Of a DNA stretch of 64,000 nt, positions 11,401 through 23,009 are shown piece after piece. How positions within the stretch are numbered: position 1 is the stretch's first letter; each line of letters starts with the position of its first letter. Both the position numbers and the translations under genes were made by a program. The stretch spans positions 6,944,001 to 7,008,000 of the forward strand of contig JASJZC010000004.1 in assembly GCA_037178855.1 (NCBI GenBank), read 5' to 3'. The stretch is from Oscheius sp. JU75 (taxonomy: Eukaryota > Nematoda > Chromadorea > Rhabditida > Rhabditidae). The notes under the pieces were generated by a model. It ran no database searches. It worked only from the letters and a program-made list of their open reading frames with translations, and was not told the DNA's origin.

Positions 11401-14400
11401 TAGAGCTGCTTTTCTTCCTGTTCTCCAGATAGTCCAGTAACAGCTCTGCTGGAGGCACACCTAGAGTGAGTTTCCTACTGGACAGCGAGAAGAGCAGCTC
11501 TACTGGAAGAAGAGTGCCAACTAATTTTCTTGGAACTACAAGAAACAGGGGCCACTAGACTTGGACAGACGACTTTGAATAGATACAGATTCTCTCTGGA
11601 CGAGAAAAAGAGATATAGACAGAGAGTACTTTCAGTTATGAGTGAGCAACAGTTTCTGGACAAGCACGTGTACTACCGATGGGTCGGTGACTCTCGTCTG
11701 ACCAGTGGAATCTACAGTCGAACAAAGGATGAGCCTCCCAATAGAGAAGACGTCACCAACGCCCTGTTTTTCTTGTCCACCATCGGTCCTGATGCTCTCT
11801 TTCGAATGATTTTGGGCAAAGCGTTAGTCTTGGAACTAGACATGAGGTTTTTGAAGGTTTCAGGAGCCACGACAGGACTCCTGAAGAATTAGAACTGGTG
11901 TATGAAGAGCTTCTTCATGTCAAGGCGCTGTCTCACCTGAGCACAATGGTCAAGAGGGAGCTGGCTTCAGTTATTGGATATGAGCATCGACAGCATGCTG
12001 GTCAGTAGAGACGGAGAGACATAGAATGAGAGAGCCAGAGAGACAGCTTTGCATAAACAGTCGTCCCTCCGAAAAATAAACAGATTCCAGGAACTATCCT
12101 ATTTCATCAGGGCGACGCCGGCAAAAACTGGTACATCATCCTTAGAGGCAGTGTGGACGTCAGCATTCATGGAAAGGTGAGGATGAGTAAAGAGACAGAG
12201 ATCGAGAGACTTTAGGGAATAGTCTGCACTCTTCAAGAGGGTGATGACTTCGGCAAACTGGCTTTGGTGAACGATTCTCCAAGAGCAGCAACCATTACAC
12301 TGGCTGACGAGAATGCTCAGTTTCTAGTGGTCGACAAGTATGACTTCAACAGGTAAGAGAGATAGTGACAGTGATTATTCTTTTGTTCCAGAATCATTCG
12401 TGACGTGGAAGCCAACACTGTCCGACTGAAAGAACATGGTCAAGATGTGATGGTCCTAGAGAAGATCAGCTGGCCAAGTGGAGCTGCTGTGGAGCCTGGA
12501 AGTAGTCAGAAGTCTCACTGCTGGTAGGTTACTCTGTACCTCTGTCTCGCTGTCTCTCTGTCTCTCTCTTATGGTACTTTTTCAGTTACTCCGTCATGGC
12601 TGGCCTTCCCGAAAAGATGATCGAATACGTCTTGGAGACCAGGGTCGACGCCCACCAAGAGGACGGAGAAATGGATGTCTTCCTAGAAGATTTCATCCTG
12701 ACACATATCATCTACATGCCCACAAATGTGCTCTGTAACTACTTGAAAAACTATTACAAGAGGAAGGCTCATGTGAGTTTGTAAGCCATTTTTTGAACGA
12801 GACAATGTTTTTTGAACTTTTTCATGTTCTGCAAAGTTGTAGATCGGATCAAGGTCTACAACTTTGCACAACATCATAAAACGTACTGCCACATTTTTTG
12901 TTGCGACGCGTTGCGTACTTCGCGTATTTTGAACATACAGTAACTCTAAAATATTTTATAACCATATTTTGTCACAAAAATGCGTTTCCAGATACCATTC
13001 GATCCCTCCCGAGCCCCATGCGTCTCTACGGCAATAGACTTCGACGTCGATATGGAATATGGTCTCTGTACTCGTCGTCGAGTCGTCACTTTTCTTCATA
13101 TCTGGGTCGACACCCTCGGCTTGCAATTTTTTCTCGACTCTGCTGCCAATTCCTTCGTTGAAGAGCTCTACTGTCACGCTCTGGAAGACCACCGTCGCTT
13201 CCCCGGATTCTCAGGGATCCTCCACAGAATGACAATGATCAGGCAGTTGAGGGAAGATGCCATGAGGACCCTGGCACGACATCCATGTGTCGTGCTGGAA
13301 TGTGGAGTCTCATCCACCAATTCTCCGGCACCACTTCCTGTCCTCCCGAGTGATACGTGTAATCAGATCATTCATCTCTCGGACACGACGTCCTTCGTCA
13401 TGTCGATTAGGATGGACAAGACAGCTAAGGAGATCTGTGAGCTGGCTAGGAGTAGAATGAGATACACCCAGACGAATGAGCCTTTGAGACTGGTGGAGGT
13501 TAAGAGTAGTGGAGGTCAGTGACAGAAAAACAGAAAGACAGAGAGACAGAGAGACAGGGAGACAGAGACTGACTCATACTCTCATCCAGAGCGGACTGTC
13601 TTCTCCCCAAATGATGTCTCCATTCCCACCTCTCTGTCCATCAACTGTAAACTCTATGTGGTTTTTGCCGACGAGGTTGACTCTCTGGTAAGTGTCAGAG
13701 ACAGTGACAGAGAATGAGTCCATTCCAGACAGCCCTGCCCGATCAGAATGGACCATTGGAATCTGTACACGCCTCTGTTCTGGAATACGTTTCCAGTAGT
13801 GAACTGGCGGAGCAGCTCAGCATCCTGCATTCCCAGCTCTTCGAAGCCTGTGACGAGCTGGAACTCATCATTCAGGTCATCGGAAGAGAACAGTTCCCCG
13901 GAAGGGTTCCCGCCAACTTGGATCTGCTCTTGAGGAGATTCAACGAGGTTCAGTGCTGGGCAACTACAGAAGTCCTGCTGGCAGCAGCTGCTAGAAGAGT
14001 CAACACGTTGAGGAAGTTCATCAAGATTGCTATGTAGTGAGTTCTGTCACTATCTTTGTCTTTGTCTCTCTGGAAATCGTACTGATACCGCGCACCCTCT
14101 GTTTCGCTCAATGAGACTCGCCAAGAGACAGGCTAACTCTCTCTCCACAGATCAGACTGGTTTCTACTGTAGTTCTCTTACAGTACTGGTACCGTAACAG
14201 CTAGACTATCTTCCTTACAGTACTGTAAGAAACCATTCGGCTATACCGCCTGGTCGGCGGTTTTATTGAGCCCCGAGTTGTCCATTGCTAAGAGACTCAC
14301 CAAGGAGCAAAAAGCAATAACTTTCTTTTTACAATTAAAGCAATCAAAACGTAGCTTGCTAACTCAAAAAAGTTTCTTCTTGCATTAGCTTGACTTGTCT

Positions 14401-15532
14401 TGACAGAAAAGTCCACAAACAGTGTCATGTATTATCCCAGATTAGAGTTGACTTGTGTCGCAGACGGACGCCTCTTGCAAATTCTAAAGGTAGGATGTCT
14501 CCCTCTTCCTTGCAGAGAATAATGGTCTAGGAAGGGGGCCACTTTCCTAATACACTCACTCTCTGTTTCTGTCTCTCCTCTTTGGTAGCTTCTGTCACAG
14601 CGCACCCTTCTTGACTCATTGCCAGTTTCCTCTCCGTCCTGTCCTCGGTACTTACCATCCTCCATCTCCGTGTCTCTTATCCACATTTCCAAATCTTTCA
14701 GTGCCAAAGAGAACCGTGACCTACTCTCATTCTTCGCCATCACCCTGGGACTGAGTAACATTGCTGTCAGCCGTCTAACTCTCACCTGGCAGGTACCAAG
14801 AGGCACTATTTCTGTAGAGAACAAATACTTTAGCGTCTCCCGACCAAGCTGCGCCGTCAATTCTCGGAATTCGAGTCTCTTCTGGACCCGTCCCGTAATC
14901 ATCGTCCGTATCGCGCTCTGGTCACGAAGATGACTCCTCCTCTTGTCCCCTTCATCCCACTAATTATGAAGGATTTGACGTTCATTCACGAGGGCAACAA
15001 GACCTATTACAACGGCCTCGTGAACTTCGAGAAAATGCACATGATCGCCAACATTCTGAGAAGCTTTCGGCAGTGCAAGACACGGTTTTCACGTGGGTTT
15101 TTGTTCTGTAACTGTCGCAGAAGGTTCATTTTTTCCTAAAATTGAATTTTGTAACGACAGTCACAAAACTTGTTGCTAAAATGTGAAAAAAAAACTGCAG
15201 AATAACCTGTTTGACTGGTCTTACGCAATTTTGCGTCAAGCGCATTATTTGACGAACTATTGCGTACGTCGGGACTAAATCAGTTAAAAAGTGAAGAGAA
15301 TTGGAAAATTAGAAGTTATTGAAAGAACAGCTATTTCTGCAAATTTGCGTGAATTTCTATCACAGTTACAGTAATCCATAAATTTTGTCCTAAGTCGATT
15401 TCAGAAGGATCCTACGAGCCGAAGAAGATCTTTGAAACGCTGAATCTGATGCGTAATTTCCGCGTCATCGAGAACCAACGTCGACTCATGGAGCTCTCCT
15501 ACCAGATTGAACCCCGTCGTCGAAGAAATTGA
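8492..15532 (+). CDS. epac-1: EPAC / RAPGEF4-type cAMP-regulated Rap guanine-nucleotide exchange factor (5' end not resolved)
   Basis: Family role: cAMP-gated activator of Rap GTPases. Domain order matches vertebrate EPAC2: first cNMP-binding domain (9740-9977), DEP domain (10938-11264), second cNMP-binding domain (12091-12523), Ras-exchange motif (12596-13514), ubiquitin-like Ras-association region (13590-13700) and CDC25 catalytic domain (13729-15532). Near-identical family blocks are [59 protein letters not shown] and FTHEGNKT-like [19 protein letters not shown]. At least 20 exons join in phase. An S/P-rich exon at 8492-8668 splices in phase to 9740 and is the most 5' exon I can support; the start codon was not found. 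The first cNMP domain lacks the phosphate-binding Arg (HHTCSAVV in place of PRAAT), the second keeps it. Stop at 15530-15532, followed directly by a C17 run. Intron 10725-10937 holds a hexamer microsatellite. Confidence 0.9.
8931..8980. repeat. 50-nt hairpin repeat (GTTGTAG family)
   Basis: TGTTCTGCAAAGCTGTAG at the left and, inverted, CTCCAACTTTGCCAAACAT at the right form an imperfect stem around an AT-rich centre. It belongs to the dispersed family best seen at 12824-12874 and in gar-2 introns. Confidence 0.6.
9104..9180 (+). pseudogene. tRNA-like sequence, probably decayed tRNA or SINE head
   Basis: A clear A box (TGGCCGAGTGGTCAAG), an anticodon arm CTGC-TTCGCAA-GCAG (anticodon would be CGC) and a B box (AGTTCGATCCC) are present. 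The T stem has mismatches and no 3' strand complements the 5' acceptor, so a functional tRNA is unlikely. It lies between EPAC exons 8492-8668 and 9740. Confidence 0.45.
10749..10918 (+). repeat. (TCACTG)n hexamer microsatellite
   Basis: About 27 nearly perfect TCACTG units with one phase slip near 10780 and drift to CACTGTGT at the 3' end. It sits inside EPAC intron 10725-10937, just upstream of the DEP exon. It opens a C/H/V repeat frame that is not a gene. Confidence 0.95.
12824..12874. repeat. 51-nt hairpin repeat, best-preserved copy
   Basis: Arms ATGTTCTGCAAAGTTGTAGA and (inverted) TCTACAACTTTGCACAACAT pair with very few mismatches around a GATC-containing centre. It lies in the EPAC intron 12773-12991. 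Same family as 8931, 34921, 53310, 53930, 54162, 54730 and 55234. Confidence 0.8.
14214..14229. repeat. 16-bp perfect palindrome in EPAC intron
   Basis: CTTACAGTACTGTAAG is self-complementary. A related sequence CTTACAGTACTGGTACC lies about 37 bp upstream. Both are in the 668-bp intron 14034-14701, which otherwise shows nothing I recognise. Confidence 0.7.
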
Positions 15533-15549
15533 CCCCCCCCCCCCCCCCC
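15533..15549 (+). repeat. C17 homopolymer directly after the EPAC stop codon
   Basis: Seventeen consecutive C residues begin at the first base after TGA. They would be in the 3' UTR. Homopolymer length is prone to sequencing and assembly error. Confidence 0.9.
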
Positions 15550-15780
15550 ATTTTTAGTTCTTTCACACATTTTTTTTCACTAAAACTGCCTCAGGTCATG
15601 CCTCAACCTAGGGTTTTCCAATTATCACCCCTTCTCCCCGATATATTTCGCTAGGAATCCAAGTCTCAAAGTCAAGTGCCGGTTTATTTTTTTGTCTCAT
15701 ACTCTATATAAATTTGTTCACAGAAAGATAGGGAGAGTAAAGTTTTCTAGTCCTCATTAGTCTCCGAAATCGTCTCTCGT

Positions 15781-17592
15781 TCATTCATGATCCTTTCTCT
15801 TCGACTCAGGAGAGACCGAGATCGATCTGGCCGTCCTGGCACTGAGTCCTGTGGGAGTGATGGCCGTGCGAGTGTCCTCCGACGAGCCACGATTCAGCTC
15901 TCTTCTTCTCTGAAGCAGCTTCTGCACTTTCGACTCGGACGATCTTCTGGAGTCCTGCGACGGATTCCTCACACTGCCGGACCATTGCACTAAAAGAGAG
16001 ACTTTGAAATGGGACAGAGAAACAGAGAGACTTAGAGGCTTAGAGTCAGACAGAGAGTTAGAGACAGAAAGACAGAGGGACAGGAAAAGCGAAAGACCAG
16101 GATAGCAATAAATGTAACTAACTCTGAGAGAAGGGCGAATTGGAGTCGGGCGGGCTTCCTGCACTCGTGTCCCCCATCGTTCCCACACGGGCGCTTGAGA
16201 TGGGCGAATCTCTGGCCGTGTTCAGCGCCGGATCGAGGAGTTTCAGATCACTCTTCCAGAAGTGCCTGGTGACTTCGGTGAAGGCAAGCCGAGGATGACT
16301 GACCGAGCATTCCGTGACGAGACGTATGATATTCTCTCCCAAGAAGATTCGCTCCGAGTAGGCGACCTTCTCCGTCTTGCGATCCATCGGCATCGCGAAG
16401 ACTTCTATGTCGGCCTGTCCAGTCGTCTCGATGCTTCGCAACTCCAGGGCCTCGAGAATCGTCGTCCTGTCCGTCTTATCGTGACTAATCCGGCGGAAGA
16501 AGATAACTGCGAAGGGCTTCGTCAGCGTCGGCTGCTGGATGGCAGGGATGGCGCGTCTGATCACCTCTGGGATGAGAGGGAAATGGAGATCGACAGCCTG
16601 AGTGACAGAATCCGAGCGGAAACACCACGTTCTCTCACTGCTAATGTTTCTCTGGAATACGAGATGTTCAGTCACGTCTCTGTCGCTCAGTCTGTCTATG
16701 TCTCTCTGTCTCTGTCTTCCTTCCATTCTATCTCCTTCTTGCGTATATGTCTTTCTGTATTCCTCTTTCTGTTTCTCTCACTGCCTCGGTCTCTCTGTCT
16801 CTGTTTCCTTGCCTTTCTGCCCCTCTCTGTCTCTCAGTCCCTTGGTCTTTCTGCTTCTCCGGCTCTGTCCTTTTGTCTTTCTACCTCTCCATCTCTCTGC
16901 CTCTGTCTATCTGTGTGTTGTTTCCCTGTTTCTATGTCTCGCTGTCCTTCTGTCTCTGTCAAAAAGTCAAAACTCACAGTGAAGGGCAGAGACACGGTGC
17001 TGGTGAGCAGAGCTACATTTCTTCCGACACGACAAACAGGTTTCTCCATGGAAGGCGTTCCGGGAATCTGCTCGATGGCGAATATCTCCTCCAGTCCGCG
17101 AAGAAGACGTCCGAAACTCCCATAGATCATGAAAACCTTCTTGACCTCGAGCCCTGTATCCAACTTGACAAAGACGCGACTTCCTTCCACAGTAGAGATG
17201 CGGAACACGTCCCGGCGCGGGGACTTTCTAACGTGTGGAGTGTCGAGAGAGGATACGTTGGACTGGGTAGAGGACCACGAACTGGAGGACTGCGTACGGT
17301 TCAGCTGGAGCTCTTGCTGGTGTCCTTGCTCTGTCTGATCCATCGCGGCCGAGGCCTGAAAATTGACAGGTGACAGTAAGACAGAAAAACGTAGAGTGAC
17401 AGAGAGACAGAATAATAGAGAGACACAGAAACAGAGAGACGTGGAGACGCAGAGACAGAAAGACACATAGACAGAGACACAGAGAGACACAGAAATACAG
17501 CGACACAGAGAGACACAGGAAGATAGAAAAACATTAACAGAAAATGAAGCTACCTGAGAGTTAGTGCTGCCTATGGGGTCACTGGGGCGCAT
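15781..17592 (-). CDS. unrecognised 384-residue protein
   Basis: Four exons on the minus strand join in phase: 17592-17554, 17355-16978, 16651-16123 and 15989-15781 (1,155 nt with stop). ATG at 17590-17592 is the first in frame; the stop is TGA at 15781-15783. The N-terminal 60 residues are Q/S/T-rich. Residues about 60-310 look globular: DVFRISTVEGSRVFVKLDTG, IYGSFGRLLRGLEEIF, then VDLHFPLIPEVIRRAIPAIQ and PFAVIFFRRISHDKTDRTT. The tail is S/R-rich with KVQKLLQRRREL. No signal peptide or membrane segment is seen. I do not know the family; the middle could be a PH/PTB-like or other beta-rich fold, which is a guess. The gene converges on EPAC with about 250 bp between stops. Both large introns carry CTCTGTCT/GAGACAGA tracts. 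Confidence 0.7.
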
Positions 17593-17714
17593 CGGAGTAG
17601 TACTAACTTTATGTTTTTATTGCTCGAAGAGTCTGTAACATTCTGTAAAAGTTTGTTGAAAAAAAGTTAGGAACACACTAATTAGGAAAGGCAATCAGCC
17701 TGGAATAGAGAGGT

Positions 17715-17905
17715 ATGCAGGAGCTATTCGTCCTGTTGCTGACCGTCGTCTCTGTTGGAGCTACTGGAACTGTTTGGCCCTCTTTAGGACTCGACTCTCT
17801 GTCCAGACTCGGGTACCGAATGCGAGAACAAAGACGACCCTGACTATCTGGATGACCAGAGTCTCTCTTTCGAGGACAGCAACCATCTGAGCAGTTCAAC
17901 TACCG
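17715..17905 (+). CDS. possible signal-peptide and Cys-containing exon, tentative
   Basis: ATG at 17715 begins MQELFVLLLTVVSVGATG, a signal-peptide-like segment. After a short intron (34 or 40 nt, ending CTCTTTAG) an open exon reads DSTLCPDSGTECENK then DDPDYLDDQSLSFEDSNHL, and ends at a good donor (GTCAGT, near 17905). The minus strand is also open here and can encode a hydrophobic segment, so strand is uncertain. If real, it could be the secreted N-terminus of the gene whose last exons lie at 21625-22778. Confidence 0.25.
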
Positions 17906-20900
17906 GTCAGTGGGCCAGAGGGACAGAACCGAATTGACAAAGACGATCTAGAATGAACCAGCGAATGGATGTGACTGTCTCCAACGTGCTCGTCCTGTGG
18001 CTGACCCTCGTCTCTGACGGTGCTACTGGAATCGACTGACGTTCGACAGGACTTAAATTACTATCCTTACTCTACTGTTCTGAAGATAGAGAGACGACAG
18101 GAGAAGACTATGTCCCGATGAAGACAGATGATCATCTCTCAACAGTCCGTCAACAAAAGTCAGTCAAGGGTCTTAGGATACCGGTAGTCGGTAGAGTATC
18201 CGGAGATCCGTCAGTCTTCAAGTGCCATGTCTTCTCAGGCGGTCGTCTCTGGTAGTCGAGGAGGAAGTGGAAGCCGACAGCCAAGAGACAGGATGTCTTC
18301 AAGTACTAGTCGGTAGAGGACAGGGTACTCTCAGGAACTGTTAGTGGTAAGTAAGGTAAGAGACAGAGACAGTGACAGAGACTGTTTGCTCCTGACTTTT
18401 CTGCCCCTACTGTCTCTCTCACTCCGATCATCATCGTAACGTGACCGGTGAACCAGCTTCCGGCTCAAACCCCAAAATAGGAATTTCGTAAGAGTGTCAT
18501 GCCGAGCTGATAAGACCCTCAGGGTGTCGTAGGCGGAACTTCGGTCCATCGACGGTGAGAACTTAACAAGAAGATCAAAGGGAATTAGTCGGGGGTAAGT
18601 CCATAAATCAAAAACCGTGCAGTCAGTCCGGAAATTACCGTATTCAGGGAAAAGAAACAAAGACACAGAGACAGAGACTCTCTTACTCCCTTATCGCCTG
18701 TTCTTTCTCCAAAACTGTTCGTGACGCACATGCCTCTTCCTCGTTTTTCTCTGATAGAGTCTGCAAAAGACCCAACTTTCAGAGAGATAGAGAGTGATAG
18801 AGACAGAGTCATCATCATAACATCCAAAGTTGCCTATTCCATATTCGTCCCTTATCTTCCCCCGCCCACCCATGTTTGTTCCGTCGACCCAGCCACAGCT
18901 GATTCCTTATTCACATGTTACACTAGGAGGCCAACGGCCTCCTATCGTCTCACATACAGACATACTCTCACATTTTCCGCCCCATTTCAACTGTCGATGT
19001 ACAGTCGCGGAAACACTCTTTTTGCTTCCTTAGATGTTCTCGGTCTCTGCTCACTCTCCCGTAAGCTCTCTGCGACGCCAACCCACACAATTAGTTTTTG
19101 AGGCTCTTGATTCACTCTTCTCCTATTTCTCTCTCTGTGTTTGTGTCTATTTTGACCTCTCTGCAGAGCAGAGGTGGAAAAAAGTCCAGGGGTACCGGTC
19201 GTTTCTTGACTATGAGAAAAGAAGGCTCTTTGAGAATTCCGGTGACCAATGTATTGTAAAACTTTTGAAGGACGCTGTCACTCTGTCTATTCCTAGTCAG
19301 TTAACTGGAGCTCGAATAGTTGTTTGCCAGTTCTGTCAGCTTGTCCCATCATAGATTCTGAGCCTAAATAGTTCTGACTGTTTACTGGTAAGACCCACTT
19401 GACTATCTAATTTTTCTAAGGTTGACCATCACTCTACTTTGCCTTGTTTTTTTTAACATTTATGTACCGTTGACTATCATTGACTACCAAATTCATCCGA
19501 TTTGGGTGATTAGTTATTTTGTTCTGTTCATTTCCAATGAACTGACTGGCCTCTTACCAATCCCTCCAATTTGACTTGACTCATACTGACTTTAAAAAGT
19601 TCACCCTTAAACACATAAGCAAGAACTTGTTTTGATGTTGTCGGGTATGCGTTATTCAAGATCTACAATTGTAGTTTGTACTGTCCAGTTCTTCCGAATT
19701 ACCCTGACAAGCAGAACATTGCACCCTCACCGCCTGATTCCCGAATTCTAGTACTGATATGACATTGATCAATGAGCTCTACTGGTCAGGATGGGAGCTG
19801 GTGTCAGTCTGTTAAAGAACTTCCTGTCAACTGGCTCTCAATCTCTTTGTCTCCCGGTCTCAGTCTGTCTGTCTGTCTCTCTCTCTCTCTGTCCCATCAT
19901 TCTGATCTTTGAAATCATGCCCATTTCACGACTATGTGTGCTTTTCAATAGAAGAGCCTCTTCTCCTCTTGTCCTTATCACTGTTAGTACTTCCGCCGCA
20001 CACAAGACTCTCTCTCCGATAACCACACACGGTAAATACCTCACACCCCCACCCCTTGTTCTAGAACTTTCTTCTTGCCTTTGTTTTTGTCTGGGAATCA
20101 ACCCAGATTAGGATTGCGAAACCACAAGAATTGTATTTTTGGAATGGAAGGGACGTGAATCACACTAGGGGTCACGTTGACGGTACTCTACCCAGATAAG
20201 ACGTCACTGTCACCCGTAAATATACTCTCTTTTCCAGTACCAGATGCCATCATTTTGGCTCTCTCTTTCTCTCTGTGTTTCTCTTTTGAAAACTTGAAGT
20301 TTTGTTCCAGTCCCTCTTCCTCACTTATTTCTAAGGCAGTGTCTCGATCAGAGACTCATTCATATTTTTGACCAGTCATTTTCTCCGAACTGGGGATGAC
20401 AAGCCTCCACCCAGAAGATTCATTTATCACCATTTTCTGTGATTTCCCAGCAGAGAACGAAACCGCAAGCCATAGCACCTGTAAGCTGACTTTAAGAGAT
20501 GGTACGAGTGCGAAACATCACTGGTGTAACGTGACTGAAACTCTTATTTCTTCTGAAACACAACCGAGTATCATTCCAGCTCTTCTGCTTGTGCTCTCGT
20601 GCTCATTTCACCTTGTTTTCTCCCATTTCCCCTCAAAAGACTAGCATTTATTCTTTTCAGACCGTCTCAATTATATTTTGTGTCTTCCTTTGTCCTTCTT
20701 ACGGTTTCTTATTCCTGCCTCCTATACTTGGGCGCCCGAGTCAAAGGCGCAAAGCTGGTGCAGGGCTTTTCTCGAATCTACCGTATACACTTTTTTCTCC
20801 TCACCGGTAGTTCTTAAGCATTTCACAGCTCCGGTCCGGTTTTGGAATTCCCCGGAACTCTTTCAGTATTCTAGTGAACTTTTCTTTATTGAAAAACTAG

Positions 20901-21624
20901 GAACAGGTCCAACCCTTCTTAAAATTTGAACCAGATGGATAGACTCATCGACAGTATTCCATAACATCTCAATGTCGATGACTGTACCTTTTTGACCTAT
21001 TCTAAAGTCACTGTCATCGCTCAGGTACCGGTAAGCTCGAATCTCCCTTTGCTTGACTGTCTCGGTCTGGACGCTTTGCCAGACAGTTCCTGGGCACCAT
21101 TGTCTCATCTCTAGGCTGTCTCTCACTTTTCTCACAACCTCTCTGTCCCTGTCGCTCACTGTCAATCCAGTAGACAATGAGAGACAGAGTGAGTCCAGTT
21201 CAAAACACTGACTGTTTCTCTCGATGTCTTCCGGACCACTATCTCTATCTCTCTTCCGAAGGTACCCTGAACCCAACTACTTATCCTATTTGACTGTCAC
21301 TATAGATACAGTAGAGCAAGAGAGGAAGTGAAAGTCCAGTTCAGATCATTGGCTATCCCTCTCCCTCTAACATGTCTCCCTATCTCTCTTTCAAGAGTAC
21401 CCTGAACCCATGCAACTCATCCCCATTGACTGTCAGTCTCTCCATCAAGCCATAAAGTAACAGACATTTCTTCCGCCGTTACTCAAATACTGTTATCGAA
21501 AGGAGTCTTCGAAACTTCCGGAGAGCCTATCGGCCTTCTGGCCTCCATTTTTGCACACGCAACCTTTTTCCATCCAATGATTCACTTTCTTTTTGAGCTT
21601 TCCGCCAAAATTGTTGTTTTGCAG
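17906..21624. other. unresolved region: long introns and candidate exons on both strands
   Basis: GAGACAGA tracts alternate with short open stretches that look coding but cannot be chained. On + : about 18103-18160 (EDYVPMKTDDHLSTVRQQK), 20375-20644 (two N-glycosylation sites, hydrophobic end) and 20661-20780 (one frame gives a membrane span followed by basic residues). On - : 18331-18666 and 20863-21276 are open and protein-like. Two imperfect tandem duplications are present (17715-17770 with 17968-18025, and about 21184-21280 with 21315-21410). Transcript data would be decisive. Confidence 0.4.
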
Positions 21625-22778
21625 AATGCTCTTGGACGACTATAGGCGTCCGGAGGGGCGGAGTATATCAATTAGTAGCCTGCGCATACCGAGGAAGGAT
21701 GACGACGCGGACTCCGTCGGCTTTGTCGATATTGAAGACTTGAAGCGACTGAATGCCATGGTGAGTCATAGTGGTGTGATAATGGGCGAAGAATGAGGGT
21801 GTTGCGATTTGCCGAATTTGACAAGGGTAATACAGAGACAGAGTGATAGAGAGACATAGAGGAAGAAAAAGAAGCTAAAAACAGAGAGAGACATAAAGGG
21901 GCAGTGACAGAAACAGTGGTTCTTTGTACCCCTGTACTCATCTGTAAGTGACTACCGCATCTCTTTTTTTCTCTGTCTGTGTATTCATTCAACTCTTCCT
22001 CAAACTAGACCCCAGTCTGTAGTCACAATAGTCTCCTTGTTCTCAGTGTCTGTCTCTTTAAGAGTTTCTTCTCATTAACGGAACATATTCACAGAACAGA
22101 TAGTAGAAAGAATAATTGGGACAGAATCCCGATTAGCAAACTGACAGTGAGAGGACAGAGAGTATTTGGCTTAGAAAACTTGGACAGAATCGCGGACTGG
22201 AATAGAGCTAAAGGGACACTGCACAGAGTTGGATCTACTGACTGTCTTTTCTTTTTCCCTCTTCGAAGTTCCAAGACTGTTTGTTCTGCTCCTTCAAACC
22301 CAGTTCAATTGACACTCAGAGAACGACTGTCTACTTGTCTGGCGCCTGTCTTCTTATACGGAAGTCCCTGAACTTTGTCCATCTCTATGAGCATAACAGT
22401 AGGGGTACACTAGGTACATTTGGGGGGAGGCCCCAAAATTGTTCAGAGGTTGGGAGACGAGACAGTATGGTGTATAAGGAGCTATTTCCTACACTTTTCC
22501 ACTTCCCTAACAATGCCATTTTTCAGTACCGACGGCGCACGGTGGCCGAAGTCGTTCCCCTGCCCACGCAGCCATCTCCCAAAGGCCTGGGAGCGGTCAA
22601 GGAGTGGCTGAAGCGGCGGCGGGAGCTCTCAACGCGCAAAAAGCACTGCTACACGAACCCGATGCACGAACGCAAGCTCTCGGTCATGTCTGCCGTCCCC
22701 CTGCCCATACCGCCTCCAAAAAGACGGAAATCGACGTTTTTGAGGCTCCAGAAACTGCTGGTCTGCTTCCAGAACTAG
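21625..22778 (+). CDS. C-terminal exons of an unrecognised basic, Pro-rich protein (5' part not resolved)
   Basis: Two exons are well supported: 21625-21760 (acceptor TTTTGCAG, donor GTGAGT) and 22527-22778 (acceptor TTTTTCAG), joining in phase 0. The first encodes DDYRRPEGRSISISSLRIP and an acidic DDDADSVGFVDIEDLKRL; the second encodes basic and Pro-rich sequence such as KEWLKRRRELSTRKK and VPLPIPPPKRRKS, ending LLVCFQN. An AATAAA at 22932-22937 follows the stop by about 155 nt. The composition suits a cytoplasmic tail or a nuclear protein. The intron between them contains long low-complexity sequence. No family recognised. Confidence 0.5.
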
Positions 22779-23009
22779 CCATAATTTTCTCGTCCTTTTT
22801 GACTGTCTGTAGAAATTTTAATTCTCTAATAATCTCCCGCGCATAATCGCCGAATTGTACTTTTTCGATATACGGGTCCCGGAGTCATCTCAAACTGACA
22901 ATTTCGCTTTACGTCTGCTCTTCGCAAAAAGAATAAAGAGTTAGTATAAAATTTGTGTATTTTAATAACCAGGAATAACAAAAAGTAGGAGGAAACCCGG
23001 AGAAAAAAG

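Noticed and set aside
16262-17125. 287-codon open frame on the + strand
   Set aside because: Antisense to exons 2 and 3 of the phase-matched minus-strand gene and runs through the intronic tract.
18331-18666. Minus-strand protein-like open frame of 111 codons
   Set aside because: Looks coding (SARHDTLTKFLFWGL) but neighbouring exons could not be chained; kept only as a note in the unresolved region.
20863-21276. Minus-strand open frame of 137 codons
   Set aside because: Protein-like, but includes tract sequence and lies within a duplicated block; strand undecided.
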